Shown: positions 15,520-24,442 of the stretch, piece after piece
How the letters are laid out: each line of letters starts with the position of its first letter
Numbering within the stretch: position 1 is the stretch's first letter
From: Pimelobacter simplex
Lineage (GTDB): Bacteria > Actinomycetota > Actinomycetes > Propionibacteriales > Nocardioidaceae
DNA: 64,000 nt
Reading direction: 5' to 3'
Assembly (NCBI RefSeq): GCF_024662235.1
Contig: NZ_CP096276.1
Location: 2,232,001 to 2,296,000 of the forward strand
Notes under the pieces: generated by a model
The model's database searches: none
What the model was told of the DNA's origin: nothing
The model's input: only the letters and a program-made list of their open reading frames with translations
Program-made: the position numbers and the translations under genes

Positions 15520-16941
15520 AGTGGAGTCCAGCAGAGTGGTGTACGACGGACCTGAGTGAGCGCGTGCCTCCAACGTAGGCGCGGCCACCGGGTGGATCCT
15601 TCGAGTGATCTGCGAAAACCGACTCGAAGAAGGACCACGACGATGACCGCTGGACCCAGTATCGACCCTGCACAGTTCCTGAACGAGCAGCTGTCCCAGG
15701 CCAGTCCTGATCTGATGCGGGACCTGCTCACCACGTTCGTCAATGCGCTGCTCTCGGCGCAGGCCGACGCGGTGTGCGGCGCCGGCTACGGCGAACGCAG
15801 CATGGAGCGCGTCAACTCCCGCAACGGCTACCGGCACCGCGACCTCGACACCCGCGTCGGCACTCTGGACGTCGCGGTTCCCAAGCTGCGCACCGGTTCG
15901 CTGTACCCCGAGTGGCTGCTGGAGCGCCGCAAGCGAGCAGAGCGGGCACTGACCAGTGTGGTCGCGACCTGTTACCTGCTCGGCGTCTCGACGCGGCGGA
16001 TGGACAAGCTGGTGCAGACCCTCGGCATCACCGGCCTGTCCAAGAGCCAGGTCTCGGTGATGGCCAAGGAACTCGACGAGCACGTCGAGCAGTTCCGCAC
16101 CCGACGGCTGGAGGAGGCCGGGCCGTTCACCTTCGTGGCCGCCGACGCGTTGGTGCTCAAGGTCCGCGAAGGTGGCCGGGTGGTGCCGGTCCACGTGCTG
16201 GTCGCCACCGGCGTCAACGCCGACGGGCACCGCGAGATCCTCGGCGTGCAGGTCACCAGCAGCGAGGACGGCGCCGGGTGGCTGGCCTTCTGGAGGGATC
16301 TGACCGCCCGCGGCCTGGCCGGGGTCAAGCTCGTCACCAGCGACGCCCACGCCGGGCTGGTGGCCGCGATCGGCGCCACGTTGCCCGGCGCCTCGTGGCA
16401 GCGCTGCCGAACCCACTACGCGGCGAACCTGATGTCGGCGACGCCGAAGTCCTCGTGGGGCTGGGTCAAGGCGCTGCTGCACTCGATCTACGACCAGCCC
16501 GACGCCGACGCTGTCCACGCCCAGTTCGACCGGGTCGTCGACGCCCTGGCCGAGAAGCTCCCCAAGGTGGCCGAGCATCTGGAGGACGCTCGTGCCGACA
16601 TCCTCGCCTTCACCGCGTTCCCGAAGGAGATCTGGCGCCAGATCTGGTCCAACAACCCCAACGAGCGCCTCAACCGCGAGATCCGCAGGCGAACCGACGT
16701 GGTCGGGATCTTTCCCGACCGGGCCAGCATCATCCGGCTCGTCGGCGCCGTCCTGGCCGAGCAGCACGACGAGTGGGCCGAAGGCCGCCGCTACCTCGGA
16801 CTCGACGTCCTCGCCCGCGCCCAGGCCGTCGACACCTGCGTCGTCGAGGAGGTGACCGAACCCGAACTCCAGGCCCTCACAGCCTGACCGACACGCCCAA
16901 CCGAGGGATCAACCTCGTACACCACCCCAGCGGACTTGACC
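15520..16941 (+). mobile_element. IS256-family insertion sequence IS-A, copy 2 (1422 bp)
   Basis: It has the same length, orientation and sequence as the copy at 11067-12488, including both terminal repeats. Together the two copies bracket the relaxase gene and candidate oriT. Confidence 0.9.
15643..16887 (+). CDS. IS256-family transposase (IS-A copy 2)
   Basis: This 414-residue transposase is identical to the product encoded at 11190-12434, with the same ATG start after GAAGAAGGA and the same DDE landmarks (AADALVLKV, TSDAHAGLV, NNPNERLN). Nothing is truncated. Identity between copies points to a recent second insertion or to gene conversion. Confidence 0.9.
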   Translation: MTAGPSIDPAQFLNEQLSQASPDLMRDLLTTFVNALLSAQADAVCGAGYGERSMERVNSRNGYRHRDLDTRVGTLDVAVPKLRTGSLYPEWLLERRKRAERALTSVVATCYLLGVSTRRMDKLVQTLGITGLSKSQVSVMAKELDEHVEQFRTRRLEEAGPFTFVAADALVLKVREGGRVVPVHVLVATGVNADGHREILGVQVTSSEDGAGWLAFWRDLTARGLAGVKLVTSDAHAGLVAAIGATLPGASWQRCRTHYAANLMSATPKSSWGWVKALLHSIYDQPDADAVHAQFDRVVDALAEKLPKVAEHLEDARADILAFTAFPKEIWRQIWSNNPNERLNREIRRRTDVVGIFPDRASIIRLVGAVLAEQHDEWAEGRRYLGLDVLARAQAVDTCVVEEVTEPELQALTA

Positions 16942-16949
16942 GCCGCGCA

Positions 16950-17380
16950 TGCCGATCGACGACAGCACCGGAGGTCGTCTTGGCGTCGATTTACGTTGAC
17001 CCAGTCGATCCTCGACGATGAGAATCGATCTAGCGGATGCCGAAGATGTTGGGACCCCGCACCGTCTTCTATCAGCAGTCCCCTGGGCTGCGAACAGCGT
17101 GGGTTGTGTAGGCGTTGCGTTTCGCTTGGCCGCCTTCGCCGAGCGCGACCCGCACGATCATGCCAGCGCTCTCAACTGGTCTTTGCGCACTTCCTTGAGT
17201 TCAGAGGACGTTCGTTGTCCTGGCTGCTCGGGGACGAGCCGGGAGTCGGCGTCCACCAGATCGGCCCGAATGGGCTCCCCGCGGCTTGCGCATCATCGTG
17301 AGTGGCGGTGCTGGCCGGCAGTTTCCACATCTACGACGACATCAGGTCCAGAACTGATCGAGTGACTCACATTCAGTCGC
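16950..17380. other. Non-coding stretch between IS-A and the lipid operon
   Basis: About 430 bases carry only short frames on both strands with codon use unlike the neighbours. No RNA gene or repeat was seen. It may contain decayed sequence left between mobile insertions. Confidence 0.3.
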
Positions 17381-17410
17381 CGATGGCCCCAGGACTTCTC
17401 GGGGCCATCG
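17381..17410 (-). terminator. Stem-loop terminator of the leftward acyltransferase operon
   Basis: CGATGGCCCC (17381-17390) and GGGGCCATCG (17401-17410) form a perfect 10-bp stem with a 10-base loop. It sits 70 bp beyond the stop of the PlsC-like gene, the last gene of the leftward operon. The T-run on the minus strand is weak. Confidence 0.5.
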
Positions 17411-17479
17411 CCATTTCGGACGCGGAGATCTCGCCACCAATCCCGTCTATTCTTCACCGGGCTGTCACGAGGACGTTGC

Positions 17480-18190
17480 TCATGACCGGCAGCGTGAGGA
17501 TTGGTCGCTCGCGCCGTGTCGCTCTGCCAGTTGATCCAGCATCTGAGCCAGAGCGTCGGCAAGTCGGCGCGTACCGGCGATCGCCGCTTCGGGACCGGGC
17601 CCGAGCTGCCTGAGATCGGTCAGGTCAAGCGGCGGACCAATGTCGATGGTGACGGTGGGCCGTTTGAACAGTTTCGGGCGGCGGCTGTAGGCCGGCAGGA
17701 TCTCTTCGGCGCCTCGTTGGGCAACGGGAATGAGCGGCGCTCCTGATTCGATTGCCAGCCGCACAGCGCCTGTCTTGAGTTCCATCAAGCCGCCGTCAGG
17801 GTCCTTGGTGATCGTTCCTTCGGGATAGACCACGAGCAGTGCACCGCTGCGAAGTGCCGTCAGGGCGGCGCCGAATCCGTCGGCACCATGAGATCGATCC
17901 ACCTCCACATGTCCGGCCGCACGGAACCACCTCCCTACGATCTTTTCTTCGAACAGGCTGCTCTTCGCAAGAAACGCCGGGATCCTTCCGTTGGCGAGGA
18001 CCATCTCGGCGACGAGTAACGGGTCCAGTTTGGAGATGTGGTTCGCGGCGAGTACGGCTGGGCCGCGTGCGGGTATCCGCTCGACTCCACGCCAGTCGCG
18101 CCGGCGCACCAGAATCAGAACCGGCTTGCAGATCACGACGGCCACCCACCAGGCAACGCCCCAGTCCGTGTGCCCTCCAGGAGACGTCAC
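17480..18190 (-). CDS. PlsC-type 1-acyl-glycerol-3-phosphate acyltransferase family protein
   Basis: The GTG at 18190 gives 236 residues. The acyltransferase motif I NHISKLD is at about 50-56 (catalytic His51 and Asp56 of the HX4D site), motif III YPEGTIT at about 122-128, and a PLIPVAQRG motif IV follows. An N-terminal hydrophobic stretch (VAWWVAVVICKPVLILV) could embed it in the membrane. Enzymes of this family move an acyl group from acyl-CoA or ACP to an alcohol, usually lysophosphatidate. In this operon it could esterify an oxidised lipid. The start is uncertain, with no strong ribosome site seen; it lies 58 bp after the thioesterase stop. Confidence 0.8.
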   Translation of the reverse strand: MTSPGGHTDWGVAWWVAVVICKPVLILVRRRDWRGVERIPARGPAVLAANHISKLDPLLVAEMVLANGRIPAFLAKSSLFEEKIVGRWFRAAGHVEVDRSHGADGFGAALTALRSGALLVVYPEGTITKDPDGGLMELKTGAVRLAIESGAPLIPVAQRGAEEILPAYSRRPKLFKRPTVTIDIGPPLDLTDLRQLGPGPEAAIAGTRRLADALAQMLDQLAERHGASDQSSRCRS

Positions 18191-18248
18191 AGGATGATTG
18201 CCCGGGCCCTGCGAACCACGCGCCGCGCACGTCGCGCATCTGCGGAGG

Positions 18249-18824
18249 TCATTGTCCTTGGCTCTGCTCTTGTTCGGCGCCGGCGGCGAAGTGACCGGGA
18301 TCGACCACCACGAAGGTGGCGTCGGCTGATCCGGTCTTCTTGCCGGTTGCATCAGACGCCTCAGCGTGCAGCAGGAGCCGGCGTCCTGTGCGATTCGTGA
18401 CCTGTACCCGGAATGTGTAGGGATGGTGCAGTAGGAACGGCGCGTGATATTCGACGGTGAGACTGCGCGTGACAGCCAGTGCTCCGACGGTGTAGAGCGA
18501 GAAGCCGAAAAGGTCGTCGAAGGCGAGGGCCACAGCTCCACCGTGAGCGATGCCGGGAGCGCCGACCTGGGCCTCGTCGAACGAGTGCACCGCTTCAACG
18601 CCTGAGGCGGTGCGAACCGCGCGAAGGTGCAGACCGGCGGAATTGTCTGGCCCGCACCCCGCGCAGTGCGGGGAATGTGGCGGCAGCACCTGGCCGACCT
18701 CCACAGTGACCTGACCGGCGAGATGCGCCGCCCATCCAGCGATCAGACCCCCATCGCGGTAGTCGAGCTCTTCGTGCCGGACAACAGATGCGTAGTCGTA
18801 GTCGTGGTCCCCCAGTGTCGCCAT
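18249..18824 (-). CDS. PaaI-family hotdog thioesterase
   Basis: The 191-residue protein has HCAGCGPDNSAGLHL followed by GAPGIAHGGAVALAFDDLFG, the hotdog helix with Asp typical of the PaaI/4HBT group. It also has TRSLTVEYHAPFLL and GRRLLLHAEASD strands. These enzymes hydrolyse acyl- or aryl-CoA thioesters. A paralogue with the same motif order lies at 33017-33520 in the same element. It is in the leftward operon 74 bp after the BtrH-like gene; a role in releasing an acyl chain is inferred from family and context. Confidence 0.85.
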   Translation of the reverse strand: MATLGDHDYDYASVVRHEELDYRDGGLIAGWAAHLAGQVTVEVGQVLPPHSPHCAGCGPDNSAGLHLRAVRTASGVEAVHSFDEAQVGAPGIAHGGAVALAFDDLFGFSLYTVGALAVTRSLTVEYHAPFLLHHPYTFRVQVTNRTGRRLLLHAEASDATGKKTGSADATFVVVDPGHFAAGAEQEQSQGQ

Positions 18825-18898
18825 GTGCGTCGCTCTTTCTTCTCCACGGACTTGATATCGCTCTTGATGCGATCGGTCATCGTGACGGCAGGAGTCGA

Positions 18899-19963
18899 TC
18901 AGTGATCACCAGCCAACGACCTGGCAGCAGCCTCCAAGGACTCGACCAGATGCAACTCCAGCTCTGGTAGACGACCAGCGATCAGGACCAGTTGCTCGAT
19001 CCGAGAGCGTGGTTCGGCGTCGCGTTTGGCCGCGGCGCGCGCGGCGTCGGTCCAGGTCTGCGCACAGCGGGCGGCTTTGGTCGCAAGGTCTGTGGTCGCG
19101 GCGTCGCCGGTCAGCCGTGCGACCTCTGCGCAGCCGTCGGCGACCAGACGGCGGAACAGACCGCCGCCGGTTCCTGCCTTTTCAATGAACGCGCCAACGC
19201 TGAACAGAAGTATTCCGAGTTCGTCGTCCGGGAGTTCTGCCCAGGTCGCGACGTCTGCGGCGAACAGATCAACGGCCTCCAGGCCTTCAGTACCGAGGGC
19301 CGCCGTCGTCGGATCGGCGATGCTGTGGGGCGATGGTTCACGCATGTTGGCGGCGGATTGCCTGAACGCCCCTGCGGCGACTTCCTCGAGGGCGGGAAGC
19401 GAGCGGGGCCAGGTGATGCGGTAAGTGCAATGGCGGGTGGGTTGCGGGAACGCCGTGGAGGACCGTGCCCGGGCCAACGCTTCGAGCGGAACTTCCTGGA
19501 CGTCTGCGCGGTCGTTGTCCACGACGAAGGCGAGCTCCCTCTCCTCGTCGTAGCCGATCACCACGATGTCGTGGCGGCTCATCTGCAGTTGGACCCGCAG
19601 GTACGGCAGTTCCGCGATGTCGCCCCACACAAGGCTGGGTCGTCCGGCGTCGAGCTCGTCTCGGACCCACGACCACCCCTCCTCGGGATCATCGGTGGTG
19701 AGGACCTGCACCTGCCCACCCAGACGTAGCGGTAGATCTACTTCGAACTCGGCGCCGCGCCCGACCAGATACAGCGGGGGAAAGAGGTCGGTCGATCGGA
19801 GGTAGGACAGCCCCAGGGCGCCGCCGAGCGCGAACACCAGACCCTCATCGGGCGGTCCGTCCCATCCCAAGCCGTTCCAGTGCAGCAGGTCGCGCATCGC
19901 ACCCGAACCGCAGTGCCCTCCCATTCGGTGGGGGTAGTTCTGGATCAGGGTTCTTCGGGGCAC
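18899..19963 (-). CDS. BtrH N-terminal / DUF4872-type acyltransferase-like protein
   Basis: The 354-residue product opens with the BtrH_N signature GGHCGSGAMRDLLHWNGL (His17, Cys18), then GLVFALGGALGLSYL, and has a central cysteine-peptidase-like core with SRHDIVVIGYDEE. The C-terminal 130 residues are helical (DUF4872 type). BtrH itself transfers a specialised acyl chain from a carrier protein to an aminoglycoside in butirosin synthesis. Here the protein sits with P450s, dehydrogenases, a thioesterase and PlsC, so transfer of an oxidised acyl group to an amine or alcohol is an attractive but unproven guess. It starts 45 bp after the SDR stop. Confidence 0.8.
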   Translation of the reverse strand: MPRRTLIQNYPHRMGGHCGSGAMRDLLHWNGLGWDGPPDEGLVFALGGALGLSYLRSTDLFPPLYLVGRGAEFEVDLPLRLGGQVQVLTTDDPEEGWSWVRDELDAGRPSLVWGDIAELPYLRVQLQMSRHDIVVIGYDEERELAFVVDNDRADVQEVPLEALARARSSTAFPQPTRHCTYRITWPRSLPALEEVAAGAFRQSAANMREPSPHSIADPTTAALGTEGLEAVDLFAADVATWAELPDDELGILLFSVGAFIEKAGTGGGLFRRLVADGCAEVARLTGDAATTDLATKAARCAQTWTDAARAAAKRDAEPRSRIEQLVLIAGRLPELELHLVESLEAAARSLAGDH

Positions 19964-20008
19964 GGGACGTCCTTCTCGTATTTGCCGGTTGGTTCAGAGA
20001 TGCGGGGG

Positions 20009-20842
20009 TTAGCTGTTCCGGATTCGCTCCAGGTAGGCCTGGCGGGCCCCCATGTCGACGTCGTCGAGGAATACCGAGTCCGTGCCAAGGGCGGAGCCGA
20101 GCGCGGTGGCAAGTCGTCCGGGCACGAACTTCATTGCTGCGACCATGCCGCCGGCAACGCGGGTGACGCGTACGAACGGACGGGGTTGCTCGATCAGATC
20201 GGCCGTCGCCCGCGCGATCTCCTGCGGCTCGGCGTTACGCAGACCCTTCGCCCCGGACGTTCCAGCGACCAGTTCGGTGTTGGTGAAGGTGGGCCGAACG
20301 GTTGACAGGCAGACTCCGGACTTGCGGTACTCCTGGCGGGCCGCCTCAGTGAACCCGATGACGGCGAACTTCGTGCCGCAGTAGGTGGCCAAGCCGGGCA
20401 CGGAGAGCTCGCCGGCCAACGACGCAGTGTTGATGATGTGCCCGGCGCGCCGCGGCAACATCCGCTGGAGGGCCAGCTTGGTTCCGAAGATCACGCCAAG
20501 GACGTTGATCTCCACCTGCCGCCGGGTCACGGTGTCCTCCTCCTCGTGCACGTGCCCGGTGGGCATGATGCCCGCGTTGTTGATCAGCACGTCGATGGGA
20601 CCGAGTTGCGTCTCGACCATGTCGAGGAAGGCCCGAAAGGAGTCGGGATCGGTTACGTCGAGTCGGGCGACGGAGGAGATGCCGAGCTCATCAGCGGCCT
20701 CCTTGGCACGGGCCTCGTCGATGTCGCCGATGGCGACGCGGTGGCCGCGTCCGATCAGTTCCTTGGCCGTCTGGTAACCGATACCGCGGGCTCCGCCGGT
20801 GATCGCGATCGTCTTGGCGGGAAAGAGTGTGGGGCGAGTCAT
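20009..20842 (-). CDS. Short-chain dehydrogenase/reductase
   Basis: The 277-residue SDR starts at ATG 20842, preceded by AGGAG and overlapping the aldehyde-dehydrogenase stop (ATGA). Motifs are the cofactor loop TGGARGIG (15-22), DID at the end of strand 2, NNAG, and the catalytic S...Y-x3-K (ASLAGEL ... YCGTK). The Asp after strand 2 suggests NAD preference. The chain extends beyond the SDR core with MKFVPGRLA, resembling long-chain alcohol or acyl-reductase SDRs. In this operon it could oxidise the alcohol made by a P450 to the aldehyde. Confidence 0.9.
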   Translation of the reverse strand: MTRPTLFPAKTIAITGGARGIGYQTAKELIGRGHRVAIGDIDEARAKEAADELGISSVARLDVTDPDSFRAFLDMVETQLGPIDVLINNAGIMPTGHVHEEEDTVTRRQVEINVLGVIFGTKLALQRMLPRRAGHIINTASLAGELSVPGLATYCGTKFAVIGFTEAARQEYRKSGVCLSTVRPTFTNTELVAGTSGAKGLRNAEPQEIARATADLIEQPRPFVRVTRVAGGMVAAMKFVPGRLATALGSALGTDSVFLDDVDMGARQAYLERIRNS

Positions 20843-21645
20843 CTGATGTGCTCCTGGTGCAGGCCCAGGCGTTGACGCAAGCCGCGACCGGCTACCGTGC
20901 GCAACACTCTTCGGGCGATGGCCGTACGCCGGGCGGAGTACGGGTACCACGTGAGTTCTCGTGTCAAGACGGGGAATCGCGGCTCGGTCACCGCTTGCAC
21001 CCGGCAGTACTTGTGGAGCCCGTCGGCTCCCCCGAGCCGCGCGCCCGTCCCCGACGACTTCCACCCGCTGTGCGGCAGCGTCATCGCGAACAGGTTGCTG
21101 AAGACGTCGTTGATGTTGACCGCTCCAGCATCCAGGCGTCGTGCGATGCGCTGGGCCCGAGCGTGGTCACGAGTCCAGACCGTGGCCGACAATCCGTACG
21201 GCGAATCGTTGGCCAGTCGGATGGCTTCGTCTTCGTCGGCGACGCGCATCACGGGGATCGTGGGGCCGAAGGTCTCTTCGGTCATGCACGCCATCGTGTG
21301 ATCGACATCGATCAGGACTGTGGGCAAGTAGTAGTTCCCGGCCTCGCCTCGTCGTCCGCCGGCCACTGCGTTCGCGCCGGACGCTACCGCCTCGCTGACG
21401 TGGCGATCGGTGATCTCGACCTGCCTTGCGGTGACCATGGCACCGACATCGTCGCGCGCGCCCACCCCCTGGGTCAGCGACTGCACGCGCTCGGTCAGCC
21501 GAGCCACGAACTCCTCGTACACCTGGGCAACCACATAGACGCGCTCGACGGAAATGCAGACCTGCCCTGCATTGAACAAGCCACCCCAGGCGATGCCCTC
21601 GGCCGCACGGGCGAGGTCGGCGTCTTCCAGGACGATTGCTGGATC
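20839..21645 (-). pseudogene. Aldehyde dehydrogenase, C-terminal part (gene interrupted by IS3)
   Basis: From PAIVLEDADL onward this is the C-terminal half of an aldehyde dehydrogenase: NAGQVCISVERVYV holds the catalytic Cys, and ETFGPTIPV, SPYGLSATVWT, AGAVNINDV and HSGWKSSGTG follow. It joins exactly to the N-terminal part at 25874-26599 when insertion sequences are removed, using GAT (ATC on plus strand) as the 3-bp duplication. The restored protein is 509 residues. Catalytic Glu and Cys now lie on separate fragments, so the enzyme is inactive here. The stop overlaps the SDR start. Confidence 0.9.
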
Positions 21646-21680
21646 GGGCCCTACCCCCGGATCTTGGACACGGGGTGTGA

Positions 21681-22589
21681 TTACGCGGCGGGCTGCAGCG
21701 TAGCGGCGTGGCCGGTCTCGTAGGCGATCGGCGACAGGTAGCGACACCACGAATGGCGCCGCCGGGTGTTGTAGCGGGTCAGCCACTTGAAGACCTGGCG
21801 ACGGCAGGCGAGCTCGTCGGACCAGGTCCGCTCGTCTTGGAGGACCTCCCGCTTCAGCGCGGCGTTGAATGACTCCGCCAACGCGTTGTCGGCCGAGGAC
21901 CCGACGGCACCCATCGACTGGGTCACGCCGAGCTTCGCGCAGAGCTTGGCGTAGTCCTTCGAGCAGTAGACCGACCCGTGGTCGCTGTGGAAGATCGCCC
22001 CGGCCAGTGATCCGCGGGTCGCGGCCGCGGCCTTGAGCGCGTCCTCAACGAGCTCGGTGCGCATGTGATCCGCGATCGCCCAGCCCGCGAGCCGACGGCT
22101 GTAGCAGTCGATCACGGTGGCCAGGTACAGGTTGGTGCCGTCTGCGATCGGCAGGTAGGTGATGTCGCCGACGTAGCGCTGGTTCGGCGCCGGGGCGGTG
22201 AAGTCCCGCTTGAGTAGATCGGGCACCTTCTGTCCCGATGGCTCGGGGATCGTGGTCCGCACGCGTCGCTTCTTGACGTAGCCGCAGATACCGGCCGCAC
22301 GCATCACGCGGGCGACGCGCTTGTGGTTGACCCGCTGCTCAGGCGGTGCGCCGTCGTTGAGGTCGGCGGTGATCCGAGGCGCGCCTTGGGTGTTGTCAGC
22401 CTCGTGGACCTTGCGGATCCGCTCGACCAGCGCGGCGTCCGCGGCGGCCCGCTCGGCCCGCGCTGGTGCCCCGGCCTTCCACGCGTAGTAGGAGGAGCGC
22501 TCGATCTCGACGAGCTCACACAGTCGCTTCACCGTCCAGCCAGGGCGGGAGGTGGCGGAGTTGTCGGCGACGAACTGGAAGCGACTCAC
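21681..22589 (-). CDS. IS3-family transposase OrfB
   Basis: This is a 302-residue rve-type integrase-core protein. It has the HTH_21 segment (RSSYYAWKAG), YVGDITYLPI with the first catalytic Asp, FHSDHGSVYCS with the second, and SSADNALAESFNAALKRE with the Glu of the DDE triad. It begins at GTG 22589, overlapping the end of orfA (TGGTGAG), where IS3 elements usually produce an OrfAB fusion by -1 frameshifting. OrfB is intact, but its partner OrfA is broken by IS-B, so this copy cannot move on its own. Confidence 0.9.
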   Translation of the reverse strand: MSRFQFVADNSATSRPGWTVKRLCELVEIERSSYYAWKAGAPARAERAAADAALVERIRKVHEADNTQGAPRITADLNDGAPPEQRVNHKRVARVMRAAGICGYVKKRRVRTTIPEPSGQKVPDLLKRDFTAPAPNQRYVGDITYLPIADGTNLYLATVIDCYSRRLAGWAIADHMRTELVEDALKAAAATRGSLAGAIFHSDHGSVYCSKDYAKLCAKLGVTQSMGAVGSSADNALAESFNAALKREVLQDERTWSDELACRRQVFKWLTRYNTRRRHSWCRYLSPIAYETGHAATLQPAA

Positions 22590-22866
22590 CAGCGCGTCTC
22601 CCCGGCGAAATACTTGGCCGCCCGCTGGAGGATCTCCCGCTCGGTCGTCAGCTTCGTTGTCTCTGCCCGCAGCGCCGCATTCTCGGCCTCGAGCCGGGCG
22701 ATCTTCTGCTCCGGCGTCTCATCGGCCGGCCCGGACTGGCTCGACTTCGACGGCGTGGCTTGCAGTGGGCTGGAGGTCAGTGTCCCGTCAGCGGCGGTCT
22801 TCTTGCCGGTCCCGTAGACCTCGAGCCAGTGCCGCAGGGTGCCGCGCACGATGCCGAGGTCCTCGG
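22586..22866 (-). pseudogene. IS3-family OrfA, 3' part
   Basis: Continuation of the OrfA HTH protein: AEDLGIVRGTLRHWLEVYG, a Ser/Pro linker, then the leucine-zipper segment EQKIARLEAENAALRAE and the C-terminal REILQRAAKYFAGE. The reading frame joins 24281-24368 once IS-B and one copy of its 8-bp duplication CGATGCCG are removed, giving VRGIAEDLG across the junction. Confidence 0.85.
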
Positions 22867-22874
22867 CGATGCCG

Positions 22875-24280
22875 GTAAGAGTCCCCGGGAGTGGTGGGGT
22901 TTGAGGGAGCAGCGGCGGGGCGTCAGCACGTAGACGGCCATCGGCGGGATCTTCGGTGTGTACGGCCAAGCACCCACTGAAGAAAGAGGTCCACCGATGG
23001 CCTTGCCCCAGTCTGCCCTGTCCGAGATCCTCGAGGCGTTCCGTGCCGGTGATGGCGTCGATCTCATCCGTGATTCGGTCCGGCTCGCGCTCCAAGAGCT
23101 GATCGAGCTCGAAGCCACCCAGCAGATCGGCGCGGCGCCCTATGAGCGCACCGAGGACCGCACAGCCGAGCGGAACGGCCACCGTCCGCGGATGCTGACC
23201 ACCAAGGCCGGCGATGTCGAGTTGCGCATCCCCAAGCTGCGCAAGGGCTCGTTCTTCCCGATCATCCTCGAGCCGCGGCGCCGTATCGACCAGGCGCTGT
23301 ACGCGGTAGTCATGGAAGCCTACGTCCACGGCATCTCCACCCGCTCGGTCGACGACCTGGTCGAGGCGATGGGCGGCAGCGGTGTCTCCAAGTCCGAGGT
23401 CTCCCGGATCTGCGCCAACCTCGATGAGCAGGTCGGCGCGTTCCGCACCCGCAGTCTGGATCATGTCGAGTTCCCCTACATCTACCTCGACGCGACCTAC
23501 CTCCACGTCCGTAACGCCCCGGGCAAGGGCGGTCAGGTGGTGTCGATGGCGGTGGTCGTCGCGACCGGCGTGAGCGCGACCGGGGAGCGGGAGATCCTCG
23601 GCCTAGATGTCGGCGACAGCGAGGACGAGGTCTTCTGGCGCGCCTTCTTGCTCAGCCTCAAGCAGCGCGGCCTGGCCGGCGTGCAGCTGGTCATCTCAGA
23701 CCAGCACTCCGGACTGGTCAAGGCGCTGGGCCGGGCGTTCCAGGGTGTCGCGCACCAGCGGTGCCGGGTCCACTTCGCGCGCAACCTGCTCGCTCACGTG
23801 CCCAAGGGGCAGGCCGAGCTCGTGGCGACCGCGTTCCGGATGATCTTCGCCCAGCCCACGCCCGAGGACGTCCACGCGGCGTGGGACAAGACCCGCGAGG
23901 AGCTCGCCGCCCGGTTCCCCAAGCTCGGTCCGTTGATGGACGCCGCCAAGGCCGAGGTCCTGGCCTTCACCGCGTTCCCGCGCGAGCACTGGCGCAAGGT
24001 CTGGTCGACCAACCCGTTGGAGCGCGTGAATAAGGAAATCAAGCGCCGGGCCCGGGTCGTAGGCATCTTCCCCAACGCCGCCGCCGTCATCCGACTCGTC
24101 GGAGCCGTGCTGATCGACATGCACGACGAATGGATCGCCGGCGAGCGCCGCTACCTCTCAGAAGGCTCCATGGCCAAGCTCTACGAGACCAGCAATACTC
24201 ACCCCGTCGCCGCCATCGACAACGGCGACGCGTAGGCACCGAGGGTCACCTCAAAGCCCACCACCCCGCGGGGCTCTGTC
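22875..24280 (+). mobile_element. IS256-family insertion sequence IS-B, copy 1 (1406 bp)
   Basis: Ends are defined by the second copy at 40675-42080 and by 8-bp duplications. Left end begins GTAAGAGTCCCC; right end reversed begins GACAGAGCCCCG; both continue into GTGGTGGG and TTTGAGG. It is a different element from IS-A and IS-C. Confidence 0.9.
22997..24235 (+). CDS. IS256-family transposase (IS-B copy 1)
   Basis: ATG 22997 after GAAAGAGG gives 412 residues. Landmarks are RNGHRPRMLTTKAGDVELRIPK, FPYIYLDATYLHVR with the first Asp, LVISDQHSGLV with the second, HQRCRVHFARNLL, and the C-terminal WSTNPLERVNKEIKRR with the Glu. It is clearly distinct from the IS-A and IS-C transposases and is identical to the copy at 40797-42035. 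All catalytic residues are present, so this element may still be mobile. Confidence 0.92.
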   Translation: MALPQSALSEILEAFRAGDGVDLIRDSVRLALQELIELEATQQIGAAPYERTEDRTAERNGHRPRMLTTKAGDVELRIPKLRKGSFFPIILEPRRRIDQALYAVVMEAYVHGISTRSVDDLVEAMGGSGVSKSEVSRICANLDEQVGAFRTRSLDHVEFPYIYLDATYLHVRNAPGKGGQVVSMAVVVATGVSATGEREILGLDVGDSEDEVFWRAFLLSLKQRGLAGVQLVISDQHSGLVKALGRAFQGVAHQRCRVHFARNLLAHVPKGQAELVATAFRMIFAQPTPEDVHAAWDKTREELAARFPKLGPLMDAAKAEVLAFTAFPREHWRKVWSTNPLERVNKEIKRRARVVGIFPNAAAVIRLVGAVLIDMHDEWIAGERRYLSEGSMAKLYETSNTHPVAAIDNGDA

Positions 24281-24368
24281 CGATGCCGCGGACTGTGGCG
24301 CCCGGGGTGGACTCGTACAAGTCGACGGCCTGACGACGGAACTCCTCGGAGTAGTTCTTCCTGGCCAT
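24281..24368 (-). pseudogene. IS3-family OrfA, 5' part
   Basis: ATG 24368 opens MARKNYSEEFRRQAVDLYES, the standard start of an IS3/IS150-type OrfA HTH domain, and runs through TPGATVRGI before entering IS-B, where it reads into unrelated codons. The rest of the gene is at 22586-22866. Confidence 0.85.
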
Positions 24369-24442
24369 GGTTCCTGGATCATCTCGCTTCCCCAGCAGAT
24401 GCTGGATTCAGCGTGTCCAAGAACCGGGGTCAGGCCCCATCC

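Larger units (their letters stand above)
15512..16949. repeat. 8-bp target duplication around second IS-A copy
   Basis: GCCGCGCA is found at 15512-15519 and 16942-16949, directly outside the element. It differs from the duplication of copy 1, so the two copies inserted separately. Confidence 0.8.
22867..24288. repeat. 8-bp target duplication around first IS-B copy
   Basis: CGATGCCG stands at 22867-22874 and 24281-24288, adjoining the IS-B ends inside orfA of the IS3 element. Confidence 0.8.
21646..24438 (-). mobile_element. IS3-family insertion sequence, itself interrupted by IS-B
   Basis: The 27-bp imperfect terminal repeats share ACG-CAAGA-type cores: left end GGGCCCTACCCCCGG then ATCTTGGACACG, right end (reversed) GGGGCCTGACCCCGG then TTCTTGGACACG, with four mismatches. 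Without the inserted IS-B copy and its duplication the element is about 1379 bp. It carries orfA (broken) and orfB. It disrupts an aldehyde dehydrogenase gene. Confidence 0.85.
21643..24441. repeat. 3-bp target duplication of the IS3-family element
   Basis: ATC occurs at 21643-21645 and 24439-24441, directly outside the element ends. A further copy at 25874-25876 arises from the later IS-C insertion. Removing one copy restores the aldehyde dehydrogenase frame, which supports this choice of boundary. Confidence 0.75.

Noticed and set aside
11059..16949. Composite transposon formed by the two IS-A copies
   Set aside because: Each copy has its own, different 8-bp duplication, so the pair did not move as one unit.
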